Assembly (NCBI GenBank): GCA_963675135.1
Contig: OY776128.1
Location: forward strand, 74,282,670 to 74,346,669
Length of the DNA: 64,000 nt
Direction: 5' to 3'
Source: Galeopsis tetrahit
Taxonomy: Eukaryota; Streptophyta; Magnoliopsida; Lamiales; Lamiaceae
Shown: piece after piece, positions 19,812 through 32,430 of the stretch
How the letters are laid out: each line of letters starts with the position of its first letter
Numbering within the stretch: position 1 is the stretch's first letter
Notes under the pieces: model-generated
Told to the model about the DNA's origin: nothing
The model's database searches: none
The model's input: only the letters and a program-made list of their open reading frames with translations
Program-made: the position numbers and the translations under genes

Positions 19812-22800
19812 ATGGCGGAAACACCCGGAACTCAGCCTTGCACCTCATCTTCCGATCAATCTTATTCTCACGATTCCCTTGATAAGCAATCCCAGGTATT
19901 TGTTTTCTGTAAATGCTCTTCTTTAATTGAGAATTTCGATTCGAGCCGTAGTTAGGGATGTTGATTTAGGTTTATTTTATATATATGTGCAAAGTAGAGA
20001 GCGGATGCATCATGTTTTGTTAAGATGTGTGTTTTGGCAATACATGGTTTTCGTGTTTTTCATTTTCCCCTTGATTTTTTCCTTTTTTTATGTTTGTTGC
20101 TGAGTTGAGTGATGAATATCATATAGAAATTTTCTATTTATGAAATTCCCTTTTGTAATGTCTGATCTTTTTAAGTTCGTTCTGTGTTGTCCTGGTTATC
20201 TCAATTTTGTTTTCATATTTTGTAAGGATTCAATAGTTTTCAGCTGACAAGCAGTAAAATTTGAGTTTGCTATCAATTTTTTGGCTGTGATGTCTTTATT
20301 ATTAGATTTTAGTTTTTCTTTCCTTTTAATATAAATGTGAATCATGATGTCCTCCCGTAGAGCTATCTAATAACTACATATGGAGATATGTTCTAGACTT
20401 CCAGTTCTCAGATATTTTGTATTTGATCCAGGAATAAATGCACATAGAAAATAAACATTTTTTTTCTCTTTAGTTGGTGAAATATAACTTGCATTATTCT
20501 ATCCATCTACTGCATTAAAAAGAGGTTCTTGTTTGAGTTATAGCGGAAGAGATCCAGGATACATTGAGTCAAGTTTGGTGTTCCTAGCTGTATAAAATTG
20601 ATCATGGATAATGGATTAACCATTCAAAAGGTCAAATCAGTAAATTCTCACAATCAGGATAGTACGGTGTCTATGACCTTACTATGATCAGCACTCAGCA
20701 GTGTTAGATTTAAAATAAAATTGTGCATTAGTGTTAAATTATCCGGAAAATAAAAAATGAGAGATTAAATCTTGTCTGGATAACTTTAGAATTACGAAAA
20801 TACTACTCCCTCGGTCCAAACTTAACAAGTTTAATTTCTTTTTTGGTCTGTCCAAATTTAATATGCACACTTCCATAAATGGAAATGTTTATTCCTCCAA
20901 TACACTAATACACCCTTCACTTTTTCCTTTACACATCTACTTTGTATATAAACCAATTAATATTCCTTAAAACCTGTGTCAAATGAAACATATGTATTAA
21001 CTTTGGACGAAGGAGTATTATTTACCTGTCCATGGTGAACACAACTCATCTTAAAACTTATTGGATTTTCTTCCTATCAGGATAAAGACGTGGCAAATTA
21101 AGAAATCGATTTAATTGAGCTCTGAACATAGAATTCTATTCTACGCAAAATTAATATAAAACCATTTTCTGGTAAAAAAAATTGGTGTATTTAGTAAATG
21201 ATATTGCCAAATCTGTATAGGAAATAGAACAACCTCAATTTCTTACTGAGTGAATGCCGGATCTCTCTATCTTCTATGTGAACCTATACAATGTATTTAA
21301 CTGTCCCCATGAAGAAGAATATTTGGGTGATATGTTTTAAGCAATCTGATTGCACGATTGGAAAGGGCACATGAATACTACATAACTTTAGGGTTGTTTC
21401 ATTTGGGATTTGAAAACTAGATCTCGGATTCAAAATCTAAATCCGGTTCTACTTTGGAATTTTAGAATCCCAATACATCCACCCCTACAAATATATATAA
21501 ACCTTATAAATACTGGGTTTTTTTAATACACCACGCATTCTCCTATGACCCATCAATGCAAATATGTTTTTTTTATTCCTACTCTTATTTTATTTATCAC
21601 TTTTCACACATTTTATTATAACGTTTGCAACTTCCATTAAAAAACTATAATTATAACACATTCAATCATTACGCAATTACAATCTACAATAATATAATAA
21701 TACAACATCACGCATTTTTACACATCGATTTTTGACATAAAGTTCAACCCTACCCTATTTTAATCTCAAATCAAACACGCACCACTAATACTCTAAATCC
21801 CAAATCAAACATTCCCCTTATATTTCTCCAATAAAGAAAAAATATAATACTTTGTGCCGATATTTCCGTCCTTTATGATGTATTCCGATATAATCCCTTT
21901 ATATGCTGTTACAGGTGTCAACATCTAATGGGTTAAAATCACAAAGTGGAGGTAGCCCGATGTTCCCGATCATGTATCCTGCTCTTGTTCCTGCGTTATT
22001 CCCTCCCCAGCAGCACCAGGAACAGATGAATCGTGGGCCTGGTCTATATGCTGTTCCAGTTCATCCATACATGCAATCTATTGCTGGGTTTCCTTCTAAC
22101 ACTCTTATCCCTTTTACCTACAACTTGCCTACGTAAGTGTTTCCAAACTTTGGCACAATTATTACACATTTATATATTCACATGAATTTGGTTTTTATAT
22201 TCTTATCGTCTTTAGCTGATTTAAGGTTTGCATTTTTGGTTAGTCTTCTATAAAGTAATATCGTAATTTTGATGAATCAGCTGACTTGGAGATCAATATT
22301 GATTATTCTCTTTCCTAAAAGGTCCCTATGAAATTGACATGTGTATCTTATGAGAAGTACTGATAGTATTCTTGTTTGTCAATTGATTGTTAATGTGTGC
22401 TGTTCTGCGGCTTCTGCCATGTCTGTCTGCCCCTAGTCATTTTGTATATGAGTAAGAGGGTGTGCAGTTTTTCTTTAAGCTCACAACATTTTAAATTTTA
22501 TAGTAAAATTTTAAATAAATCTTTTAAGTTTTTTAGATAAATTAAGATCCTGAAGCTCTTAAAATGAAAGTGATGACAATTCTGAAATTGAAATGTGCAA
22601 ATATAAAGTGGTTCCATAACATAATATTTTATTCAATAATAAGTTGGGTTCCAAACGTTTTTTTTTTTTAAAACAAAGCTCCTAATTATGTTGAGAGCTT
22701 ATAAGTTCTATTTCCTTTTTAAAGAACCAAACTCACTAGAGGAACTTTAATCTTATAAGCTCTCAAACATCTTATAAGATGTTGTGAACAGCTTGTAAAC

Positions 22801-24376
22801 TCAACCAAAACCTCTCAAACATCTTGTAAGATGTTGTGAAGAGCTTATAAACTCAACCAAAACCTCTCTTAGTAAAGTTAGCTTTGCTCATCCAAAAATG
22901 CAATCATTAGATGCATGTTTCAGATAAAACAAATAATGGTCCATGTTATTTGAAATTCTCATTGACCGGGCCATATTTTCCCCTTTTATTTCTACTTTGA
23001 TTTGAATTAATTCCTATGCTTTCTTCAGTGAACGAAGTCCTGAAACAAGGGAGGCGGGTAGTGAACAGGGGCAACCAGGGGACCAACCATTACAGCAACA
23101 AGCTGGACCTCAAAGACAAGTTGTAGTTCGAAGATTTCAAATTGCTATCCAGCTTGATTTACTGCTCATATTAAAGCTAGCTGCGGTTATTTTCTTGTTT
23201 AACCAAGATGGATCTAGACAAAGGCTCACTCTCCTTGTGTTTTTTGCTTCACTTATTTACTTGTACGTGGTTAAGACTAATTTATAGTCTTTTGCAATTT
23301 ATACTTTTCCTAGTTTGGGAAAAAAAATTATTGGGGAAAATAGTTTTTTTAGTCTAGTAGGTTACCCTTATTTTGATTTTAGTCTCGTCGACTTTCATGA
23401 ATTGAAAATAGTACTGTAGTTTTCAATTTTTTGATATTTTGATCCGGTGACAGGATATAAGAGGAGAAACATCCGGTTTCACCTATCAGACTTTGCCACG
23501 TCAGCGTCCACCGGATGTTTAACCTCCTACTGCCTGTTACTGGATCAAAATGTTGAAAGTCGACAGGACTAAAACCATAATAGGAATAACTTAAAAAAAA
23601 TTCCCAAGTTCTTAATAAGCTTGTTTATTCTTGTTGGTTGATACAGATACCAAACTGGAGCTCTTGCACCTGTGATTCGATGGCTTTCACAAGGAATGAG
23701 GAGGGCGGCTGTACCTCCCGAACCACCCAGGCCTGCCGCTAGGGCAGGCAATTTAGCTGGTGTTGGGGGAGAAGGAAATGAAAATGCTGTCTTAGCAGGT
23801 AACATCCCTGAGCTCATTTGAAGTGCATATTTAACACTTGAATGGAGCTTTATAACCTATGTTGAAAGCCTTGAAATTGCTTCAAAGATTAGGAACCAGT
23901 TCTGGAAATATGCATGCAAGTATTCTTAAGTATGTATGTATGCCATATTATTCGAAAATATTGATTTTTAAAGTTTCAAAGTTGTCTACATGGGCCTTAC
24001 TATTCTTGAGTAAATTTATTTCCAATGGGACTCTTCACACCACGCATGTAAATCTGTAAATGCACACGCATGTATGCATGTTCATCAACCAGCTCATTGT
24101 TATCCTCACGTGCTCCATTTTTATATCATATAATGTATTTATCGTTCAGTACTGCATTTTAAAAGTATATGTATGTATTTGACGATTACAGAGGGTGAAG
24201 CTATCGGTGAGAATCAACAAGTTGATGATGGGAATAGAGGTATTGAGAATGAGCATGGCGGAGAAGCAAGGCAAGGTGAGGCTGGCAATCGATTGTGGAT
24301 AATCGTGAAGGAAATCCAAATGATCGTCTTTGGTTTCATTACTTCGCTTCTTCCGGGCTTTCATAACATAGACTAG
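19812..24376 (+). CDS. Plant membrane protein, HERP-like C-terminal half
   Basis: Five exons join in phase: 19812-19895, 21915-22132, 23029-23262, 23647-23798, 24192-24376, giving 290 residues. The N-terminal ~100 residues are Ser/Gln/Pro-rich and soluble, with an unusual run of Pro, Phe and Tyr. A Gln-rich, charged linker leads to RRFQIAIQLDLLLILKLAAV, the first of two hydrophobic segments (about 140-158 and 166-181), separated by the loop NQDGSRQR. A Pro/Arg-rich stretch (GMRRAAVPPEPPRPAARAG) and an acidic Gly/Glu linker follow. The protein ends with another hydrophobic segment and GFITSLLPGFHNID. The layout recalls the membrane-proximal half of HERP proteins of ER-associated degradation, but no ubiquitin-like domain is present, so that link is weak. 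Introns 1 and 3 contain transposon-like elements. Confidence 0.8.
20806..21015. mobile_element. Stowaway-like MITE in intron 1
   Basis: Ends ctccctcggtccaaacttaa and its complement, around aactttggacgaaggag, are flanked by TA on both sides. 210 bases. The CTCCCTCSGTCC end and TA duplication are the Stowaway hallmarks. Confidence 0.8.
21392..21816. mobile_element. Relative of the 14545-14832 element, in intron 1
   Basis: Left ggttgtttcatttgggattt and right aaatcccaaatcaaacattc pair. Internal cctacccta / tataaaccttataaa words match the element at 14545. No clear target duplication. Confidence 0.55.
22755..22870 (+). repeat. Two-copy tandem repeat in intron 2, ~50-base unit
   Basis: ctcaaacatcttataagatg...cttgtaaactcaaccaaaac occurs twice in direct succession with few differences. 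Confidence 0.7.
23334..23597. mobile_element. MULE-type MITE, GGGGAAAATAG family, in intron 3
   Basis: The left end ggggaaaatagttttttt and tagtctcgtcgactttcatg pair with the right-hand cgacaggactaaaaccataa and the final ttaaaaaaaattccc. Same family as 25736-26071 and 30170-30507. The right end is partly eroded and no target duplication is readable, so the limits are approximate. Confidence 0.6.
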
Positions 24377-25480
24377 CCTGCCTGCCTGTAAATAACCTTA
24401 AAGTATATTGGCTATTGAGTCGAACAGCGAGATATCGGAGTAGTAGTAGAAAAGTTGTGTTGATTATGATATAATTGAATATTATTTTAAGACTACAAGT
24501 GAGTTTCATGACATTATGTATGCTACTTGTTGTGCAATCAAGATTGTTATAACTCGATAAACATTTGCCTTGTGCTGAAAATGTGATTATGACTTGCAAT
24601 TTGCAAGTGTGAATTTTTGTGTATTCCCAGGCCAGCTATTTTTAAAACGAGTCATGTTTCTATAACTCTTTTATTTACAAATACTTGTGTGCTAATTTGT
24701 CTTGCACGTATAAATTTACACAGTAAACTCATTTTTATCCCTGGAATAGGGTATTTGAGGAGTATTTTGGACCGTCTCGATCGTGGTTTCAGGCAAGTTT
24801 TGAAGGTCATGCAAAATGAATTAGTACTATTGGCCATTTGTATTGAACAAACAAATGAATTTTTAATTATAGAGTAAACTACATGAACTAATTATAAAAT
24901 CATGTTGCGTGCATGAATTAATTTTCTCCAATCTTTACATATTACTTCAAGCTACATTTTGTTTATCACCTCCGTGCTCGTCTAACATAGAGCGAATTAG
25001 TCATTTGTATATTTTTACTAAGCTGCCAGCTCGATTGTACATCTAAAAATTGGTTAATTAAATTCATTCAACAGGATTTTAGGTTCACATAACTGATTTT
25101 CAACCAAAAATATATTACAGAAAAGTAGTATTTCAATGTTGGCTAGAATCATAAAAAAATGAGAAGTTGATGGCAAAAAATAAAAAATGAGCGTCAAATC
25201 CGTATTCTACAGAAACTTAATTAGAGATGTAGAATATCTGCGGTACAGGATGAATTGAGTCAATTGCAGAATCCTAAAAAAAAAAATTGCAGAATCTGAA
25301 AAATTAACAGGTAGAGAGAGAGACCAAACACATACCAAAATCATGTAATCAATTTATTGTAAATGATACTCTCTTATTTGATCAAATCTATAATATAATA
25401 TATATACAACGGACATCTACTGATACATATTAAAAATCTGCATACATACATCAAAATTACAAGAAGCCGGCCGGTACAAA
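24377..25480. other. Convergent intergenic region
   Basis: Separates the 3' ends of the membrane-protein gene (+) and the TBC gene (-). It must hold both terminators; candidate AATAAA-like words are too common in this AT-rich DNA to choose. No other gene seen; frames 24617-24877 and 24652-24837 overlap on opposite strands and lack motifs. Confidence 0.5.
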
Positions 25481-25531
25481 TTTTATTTTTGCTACTCCAG
25501 AAATAAATAATAAATAACTACAAAATGCACA

Positions 25532-28500
25532 TCACATCTCAGATAAAAGATTGCTGATTTTCCGAAGCTCTTTGAGGGCGGCCACGGCTGTGACTTGTCC
25601 TTTTCCAACAAACCCATTCTTTGAGAAATTTTCAGGCACGCCTGTTTGGCCACGATCCTGCTGGAATACAGATTCAATCACCTGCAAGCCCAAAACGAAC
25701 ATGTTAGAAGGCGTTGAAGCTTAAGATTAAATCGAGGGAGGGAGGGAATAGTCCTGTAAGTTACTCCTATTTGGTTTTCGTCCTGTTGACTCTTTAACGA
25801 TTTGAAAATAGTCCAATAACTTTCAATCGTACGACATATTAGTCCGGTAACCAGTTGTAGGATGTGAAACATCTAGTTGACCTATTAGACGCTGTCGGAC
25901 AAATCAGATCTTGTTACGTCAGCGTCAACTAGATGTTCACCTCTTGCAGGCAAGTTGAAGGACTAAAATGTCGAACAATTGAAAGTTACCGGACTATTTT
26001 CAATTCGTGGAAATTGATAGGAGTAAAACTGAAATAGGAGTAACTTACAAGACTGAAAAAACTATTTTCCCTTAAATCTATAATCAAAGAACTGAGAATT
26101 ATCATCCCTATCGAAGGGTGATGTCAGCTTTGATTGGTACAGTACCAAAGTGAACAAATAAAATTGACCGGGATAAACAGATCAACATCCCCATTGGATA
26201 CTTGCAGAGAAAATAAACTTTAATTTTTGAAACTAAATATGAACCTATAATTCTATGCTTCTTAATCTAGCATATCCGTCAAAACCAATGTTTTTCTGGA
26301 AGATGGTTTCATTTTTCAATCATTGTTTTCTTTTCCAACAATAAATATGTGTTTTGTCACTTACCTTCCTATGTTTTTGTAATATTCTTTTCATTGAAAT
26401 GGTAATTATTTTGAATGCCACGAAACAACATTCACAAGACATGTACTCCATTAACCATAGCATAATACCCCCAAAATGATTGGAGATAAAACCAAATTTC
26501 CTGCAGCATATTGACCTCAATATTCCAATATTTCCACAATTATAAGAATTTTCAGTGATACACAAACTACTACTCCCTCCTATTCAATTTAAATGCCGTT
26601 TTGACTTTTCATTTTATTTTCAATTTAAATGTCGTTTTGCATTTTTCAATGTCAATTAAATGTGTTTCTTCCCAATTTACCATTAAACTCATTAATACTT
26701 ACTTATATAATAATAATTTTCAAAATTCTACAAGAATCACAAAGTAATTAATCAAGGGTATAGTAGGAAGTCAATATTTTTCTTAATATGTGTGCATGAG
26801 CTTAGGATGACATATATTTTGAATAGGAGGGAGTAGTAGACACGTCATGATTCATGACCCTTTAAATTGTATTCCATTCAGAATTAAAGAAAACATAGCA
26901 GCTCTACATTAATTGGTTTTATAAAAGAACAATCAGATAGCCACGGTTAGTATACTAAAAAAGAAGGGTAAATTGAAAAAAATGCCAAGTAACTTTGATG
27001 ATATTATGAAAATACCCTGTAACTTTTGAATTATACAAAAATGCCCATTGACCGGCTGCATCAAGTTATTGGGCATTTTTGTCATGTTTTTTGCCTAATG
27101 TGGCTTACTCTTAAATTACCACGTTAGCCTCTCCCAGTTGAGAAACTGGGAACAGCCGGTTGCAGGGCAGTTTTATCAAGAAATTTAAAGGTACAGTGCA
27201 TTTATCCCTATTATGAATGCGGTAAAGTTAAAGGACTAAAACAACCTTTTTCCCTTCATAATATCCTCAAAGTTATAGGACGTTTTTTCAATTTTCCCAA
27301 AAAAATAAAGAATGTGCAACCAAAATTTAGAACCATTATTAACTTAGCAATTCATTAAAGCACCAAGAATCAGTCTAGTACCTGAATGTTCTCAAGCATT
27401 GATTGACCAAGATGCCTCAAACTAACCATCAAATTCTGGTCTACCGTCTCCCCTTTACTCGTCCCTAAAGAGACATCACACCCATCAGCAGTAGAAATCC
27501 CTGCAACATTTTTGTGATCACTTTCACCGATGGAATCTTTTGCAGCTTCAGATGGACCTACTCTCTCAGACGTCCCCTCATTACCGTTTCTCCCAAGCTT
27601 AAACAACCACTGAAATTTACCAGAAATACTTCTTCTCTCCTTCAAGTTTGTGGCTGATTTTCCTATCAAATCATCATTGTGGACACCTTTTGGAGGAAGA
27701 GCAGGAGAGGGGGGTAGAGGGGAAAATTGGGGGTTAGTCCCACATGATTCAACATCGTTTTCATAAACCGATGAGTTTGATGCAACACTACTACTTTCTG
27801 ACTCGTGTTCTTGATCAGTATCCTGATGAATAGGACTGGGGGAATTGAAGAAATCGGGAGAATTTTCTACACTCCCAACAACACTCGAGACGTCACTATA
27901 TTTCTTGTCGGTAACATCTTGCTCGTTAACTTCAATGGAATCCCGATTCTCTGCATCCTCATTACATCCCGTATTTTCTTCAATGGCATCCGCACCAAGC
28001 TGACGAGCAAGATCATCCAACAAACTTCTCCTGACAGAAGGATCAGATCGTTTGGTTCTTCCATTTTTCATTGATGATGGATCAGATTCAGTTCTTGAAA
28101 GACGCAGTCTTACTCTCTCGGACCAGCCCTTTCTGATGGAGGGACCTTTTTCTTCTTGCTTGTTTTCTTCTTCTTTGTGCATATCTCTCCACTTTTCTTC
28201 CCAGTAGCTCTCGGGGACCACATTGAGAGGAGTTCTAGGAGATGTTCCATCGAGAGAAAGCGTATGTCCCCTAGTTACAACTGGCTTCCTCCCATCATAA
28301 TGAACAAGCAACGAGCTCGAGTTGTTCACATTAATTGCCAGAGTTTGCAAGGATTTTGCCTTCGCTACAAGCTTCGCAAGCTTTACATCATCTGGAAAAT
28401 TCAACAATCTTTGAAGACAAGCTGTGGCATTCTCAGTGGCAAGTAATGAAGATCTCAAGTTAAGAATCATCGAAACTGCAAAAGCTGAAATGAACGCTCC

Positions 28501-31493
28501 CCTTGGTGAATCAATGACTCCAAAGCTGGATTCTGCATCATTTTCAGCTGCTTTCACTGATCTTGTATTATCATAAGCAAAAATTTCGTCCCAGATTGCC
28601 AAAAGATCTTCTAGGGAAAATTCACGACCGAATAATACCCTTAGCCAACGCAAGGAAAAGTATTGAGGTTCAACCCCTAGTTCAACGAGATGAGAATGAA
28701 GAGACGAATCAACAACAGAAAGGAGATGATACATTGCTGCAGAAGCTTCAATTACAGGGGGGAACATGGTGTGTGAACTACGATAAGGAGATGGTGAGAA
28801 AAACTCAGCCATGGCAACAACACCGCCGGCCCCACTCATCAAAGCATCAAACATGGAGTAAGCATCGTGTTCCATGAATTTTTCTGATAAGACAATACCA
28901 AGTTCACCTTCTGCTCCATAGGCATCACTTAGTAAGATAATGGTTTGTACCAGTGGATCAATTTCAGTGGGATTAGTAGCTTTCACGGGTTTTTTTTCAA
29001 ATTCGTTATGATCTTCAGAGAATTTCTTGAAATCGAATTTATAGGTGAAATCATTTTCGTGAAACGAAAAGCCATCGAATTTATCGACGAAGTGGTCTTC
29101 GTAAGTTTTTCTCACTTCTGAAAGACGTTCCACATCAACATGAAGAACGTATAACAGTGGAGCTAAGAGTTCGTGCATCCCTGTCCAAATGAAGAAATTT
29201 ATAAGTACGCAAACCTGAGAAATTATATATTTTTCTATAACTCTGAGAATAATGATGGAAATATGCAGGGTTTTCTAAAAGATGAAAACCTTGGCAGAAT
29301 TAGAAACAATGAATGAGTTTTGAAACTTATAAAAAATAAAGAGTCCTAGATATTTAATAATCTTTCCGTTTCATAATAAGTGTCATTTTAGAAAATCTGT
29401 ATCAACCTAAGGAACACAAATTTTTGACGTATATACCCTCAGTCAACCTTATATAAATCCTAAAAGATGCCTTAATTAAAAAATAGGAGATCTTTTAGGA
29501 ATACAAATGAGGGTAAATTTGCATGAAACGTGAAAATATAGCTAAAGTGACTATTAATTAAAAACCTAATTTAACCTCTAAAACAACACTTATTATGAAA
29601 CGAAGGGAGTATCTGTTACTCCCATTTATGCCGTGACGACAGAAAGGTAGCACTGCAGAATCAGTTTGATTCTATGCTTGTTACTTTCATTTAATTTAGA
29701 CTCTTTTACTATAAACAAATCCATCTTCAAAAGAATTTATCTTGAAAATGCAGTTTGAAGTAGTCTCATAATTAAGTCTGCAGAACTTTAAAATAGCTTT
29801 AGACTGAGGCAACCTCCTCATTCCATCAGAACATAAAACGAGCTTCAGTATCACGTATACAAAGACATTAAAAAAAACTACAGCAGTTAAAGTGGCATAC
29901 AAAGTACTGGACATTATGTACCTTGTCTGTAGCCATACTCAGGGTGACTAAGGCACCAAAGCAATAATATTCGTCGTAGCATGCCTTGGCATCCACTTGT
30001 CTGGAAATAGCTGCCTCTCTCAGGGTACAAACGTGTCAAATCTTGATCGACCATTCGCTCCAGTTCAGCATTTCTGAAGAATCGACCCCACATGCTGTCT
30101 ACAAGACCCAAAAAAAAAAAATCATAAGGAACTACGTAAATAAGTTCTTGACAAGAAATTTAGTCTGGAGGGAAAAAAGATTTTTAGTCTTATAAGTCAT
30201 TGTTATTTTGATTTAATCCTGTCGTCTTTCATGAATTGGAAATGGTCATGTAACTTTCAATTTTTGACACTTTGGTCTGTAACCGGCTGTAGAAGGTGAA
30301 ACATTTGGCTGATGTTGACGTGGCAGAGTCTGATTTATCCACATGGCAAAGTACGACTGATCAACTGGATGTTTCACCGCTTACAGCCCGTCACCGGACC
30401 AAAATGTCGAAAAAAAAAAAATTACAGGACTATTTTCAATTCATGAAAAGTCAATAGGACTAAAATCAAAATAACAATAACTTACAGCACTAAAAAACTA
30501 TTTTCCCTTAGTCGGAATCATGTACAAGTTTCAGTGAGGAGAACAAAATCAACAGAGAATTTTGAAGGACATAGAGTTAAGAGTCATTTTGTGATGAATG
30601 CTATACAAAAAATCCCAAAAAATAATGTTACCTGGGTTTTGTGACAGAGGATTGTCAATTTCAAGATCAGGAGAATTACTTCCATCCTTTGGTACATGTG
30701 GATCAACGAGAAGTTGTCTCCTCAATGCAGCATACCTGTAAAAACCAACCCCATCTAAATAAAATACCAAGTATAAATTAGACTAATGCAATACGATACT
30801 CAAGGCTGAGGTGAAAGCCGGAACCAATGTGTTAAATTAAACTCCGTACTACTCAATATTGAGAAATGTAGAATGTAGAGATCCACCACTTGGATATAGT
30901 TTCATATCTTATTCAAATTGCCTTCTAACACTAGAACAAGTATGAACAATCAACTGATGAAAGAAAGAGTTATGAATGTTGCCGATCTAAGCTTCTGGGA
31001 AACTAATGACAAGGAAAAATTCTCAATTGTACACCACTATGAGGTGTGATCACCGACAAATAAAAATCATACACATATCATATAATATGAGTAAACCACA
31101 AACGATTGCCCTTGAAAGAAATTTAGAAGTTGAGATATAAATTCTCTTGAAGACTTGTGGATAATACAACATCTAATACTGCTTATTTCAAGTTTTCAAG
31201 CATGGAATTTGATGGAGAAAACAGGAATATACTTAAGACATATGAAGGGAGCAACTAAATCAAGAAACTTGTCAAAATAGTTATAATAATGCGAAGAACA
31301 TACGCATGAAATTCATCCTACATAAAGCGTAAAAGAATTACTACCTTCTCCGAGAATTGGCGTTAACCCGGCGAAGATCATCGACGGAGGCAGAGGGAGA
31401 AGATGGTAAAATTCCCAAATCTATGCGCCATTGGACCCCTCTGAGATCACCAAAACGACGTGAATCTACTGAACACGACACCGTTTCAGGCAT
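25532..31493 (-). CDS. TBC-domain Rab GTPase-activating protein (TBC1D5-like)
   Basis: Five exons on the minus strand join in phase: 31493-31345, 30735-30632, 30098-29922, 29180-27382, 25681-25532, giving 792 residues. It should speed GTP hydrolysis by a Rab GTPase on endomembranes. The TBC domain covers about residues 15-270. Both catalytic fingers are intact: the arginine finger R107 in VDQDLTRLYPE and the glutamine finger Q143 in YGYRQGMHELLAPLLYVL, a wording shared with TBC1D5-type proteins. A SLRWLRVLFGREF stretch marks the later TBC helices. The remaining ~450 residues are polar, with Ser/Glu-rich and Pro-rich stretches (SPLPPSPALPPK), and the last exon ends in a short LKELRKISNLLSEM helix. 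Two Arabidopsis homologues of this gyp1-like class exist. The ATG shown is the first in frame; an exonic M at 29178 is internal. Introns 2 and 4 carry MITEs, and intron 3 also carries one. Confidence 0.93.
25736..26071. mobile_element. MULE-type MITE in intron 4, 9-bp duplication
   Basis: 336 bases. The start GGGAGGGAATAGTCCTGTAA pairs with the terminal ttacaagact...actattttccc. The flanks ttaaatcga (25727-25735) and ttaaatcta (26072-26080) are a 9-base target duplication with one difference. No coding capacity. Confidence 0.8.
26573..26833. mobile_element. Stowaway-like MITE in intron 4
   Basis: Ends ctccctcctattcaatttaa and ttttgaataggagggag are flanked by TA. 261 bases. Confidence 0.85.
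26966..27298. mobile_element. MULE-type MITE in intron 4, GGGTAAATTGAAAAA ends
   Basis: gggtaaattgaaaaaaatgc on the left pairs with cgttttttcaattttccc on the right, and the sub-terminal caaagttata pairs with agtaactttg. The flanks aaaaaagaa / aaaaaaata are compatible with a 9-base duplication but are low-complexity. 333 bases. Confidence 0.7.
29361..29610. mobile_element. Stowaway-like MITE in intron 3
   Basis: tctttccgtttcataataag pairs with cttattatgaaacgaaggga. TA follows on the right; the left TA is eroded. 250 bases. Confidence 0.75.
30170..30507. mobile_element. MULE-type MITE in intron 2
   Basis: 338 bases, same family as 25736-26071. It starts gggaaaaaagatttttagtc and ends gcactaaaaaactattttccc. 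The flanks ttagtctgga (30160-30169) and ttagtcggaa (30508-30517) look like a decayed 9-10 base target duplication. Confidence 0.75.
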
Positions 31494-32185
31494 TGCAATT
31501 TCAATTGGAATCGGAAACAATTTTCAACTTTTTTCTATGGCCCCTTCGTTTCCTTCAATCCAGCTAAAATTCTCGCGTAGCCATGCTGACAAATCCCTTC
31601 AATTTACGATCAGAAGTTGCCCTAAATTATCAAAAGTGTGTATTTTTTGCAAAAGAAATGGATTTGGCGGACGGGATAAGCTTTTTTTAGGTTAAAAAAA
31701 AAAGATGAATTAATGAAAAGATGAAAAGGGGGTAAGATTTAAAGAAATTTGCGAAAGGCAGGCGAAGGTTTTGAGTCAAAAAATGAAGAAAAAATATGAA
31801 ATCTAGAGAGCGAAATCGTGGGCGGATGGAGCTGAGAAAGAAGATGAATTGTAGAGAGAGAAAGTGTAAATTTGGGTCTTATCTAACCAACCAATGAAGG
31901 CTCCATTTTCTCATAATTTATCATATACACACGCGGTGACGCGGCTAGAGAGAGAGAAAAAGAGAATCTAATAAAATGGTTGTGGTTTATTCTCGTGGAG
32001 AAAATTAGTAGAAAAAGCAAAGTCTAGAATGAGCACTTGCCCTTGTCACTTTGCCTCAACTTTTTTTTAATACGGAGTATTTTTTTTTAACAAAATTATT
32101 TTATTTGTTCATCCATTAAAATTTATTTTTGTTGTTTAATTATTTAAAATATCATTTAACTTTATATATAAATAATTATTTTATG
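31494..32185 (-). promoter_or_regulatory. Upstream region of the TBC gene
   Basis: The first ~400 bases, read on the minus strand, are the probable 5' leader and promoter, with a CT/GA-repeat tract at about 31845-31960 (CT-rich in the gene's sense). No TATA box stands out. Beyond about 32040 the DNA becomes ordinary AT-rich spacer. Confidence 0.4.
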
Positions 32186-32189
32186 GTAA

Positions 32190-32430
32190 AGTCTAGTATG
32201 CACTCGAGTGCATGTTGTGCACCCTAGTCTAAAGAAAAGTGTATGTTATTAAACTGAAAAGTATAACACAATATTACTAAAAAAGTGTAAGTCACTATGG
32301 CTAAAAATATTATTATACAGTTTAATAATTGAAAAATTCAACACCATTTATCAAAAAGTGTAAGTCAGTAAAATTGAAAAGTGCAACATGGAATAGGGTG
32401 CACAACATGCACTCGAGTCCATAGCAGACC
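32190..32430. mobile_element. Short DNA transposon with CTCGAG-bearing ends
   Basis: gtctagtatgcactcgagtg plus catgttgtgcaccctag on the left pairs with ctagggtgcacaacatg-type sequence and the final ccatagcagac on the right. Inside are repeated aaaagtgtaagtca words. No target duplication could be read. Confidence 0.65.

Noticed and set aside
29178..29178. Internal methionine as the start of a 602-residue TBC protein
   Set aside because: Upstream exons supply the arginine and glutamine fingers and join in phase, so the start is at 31493.
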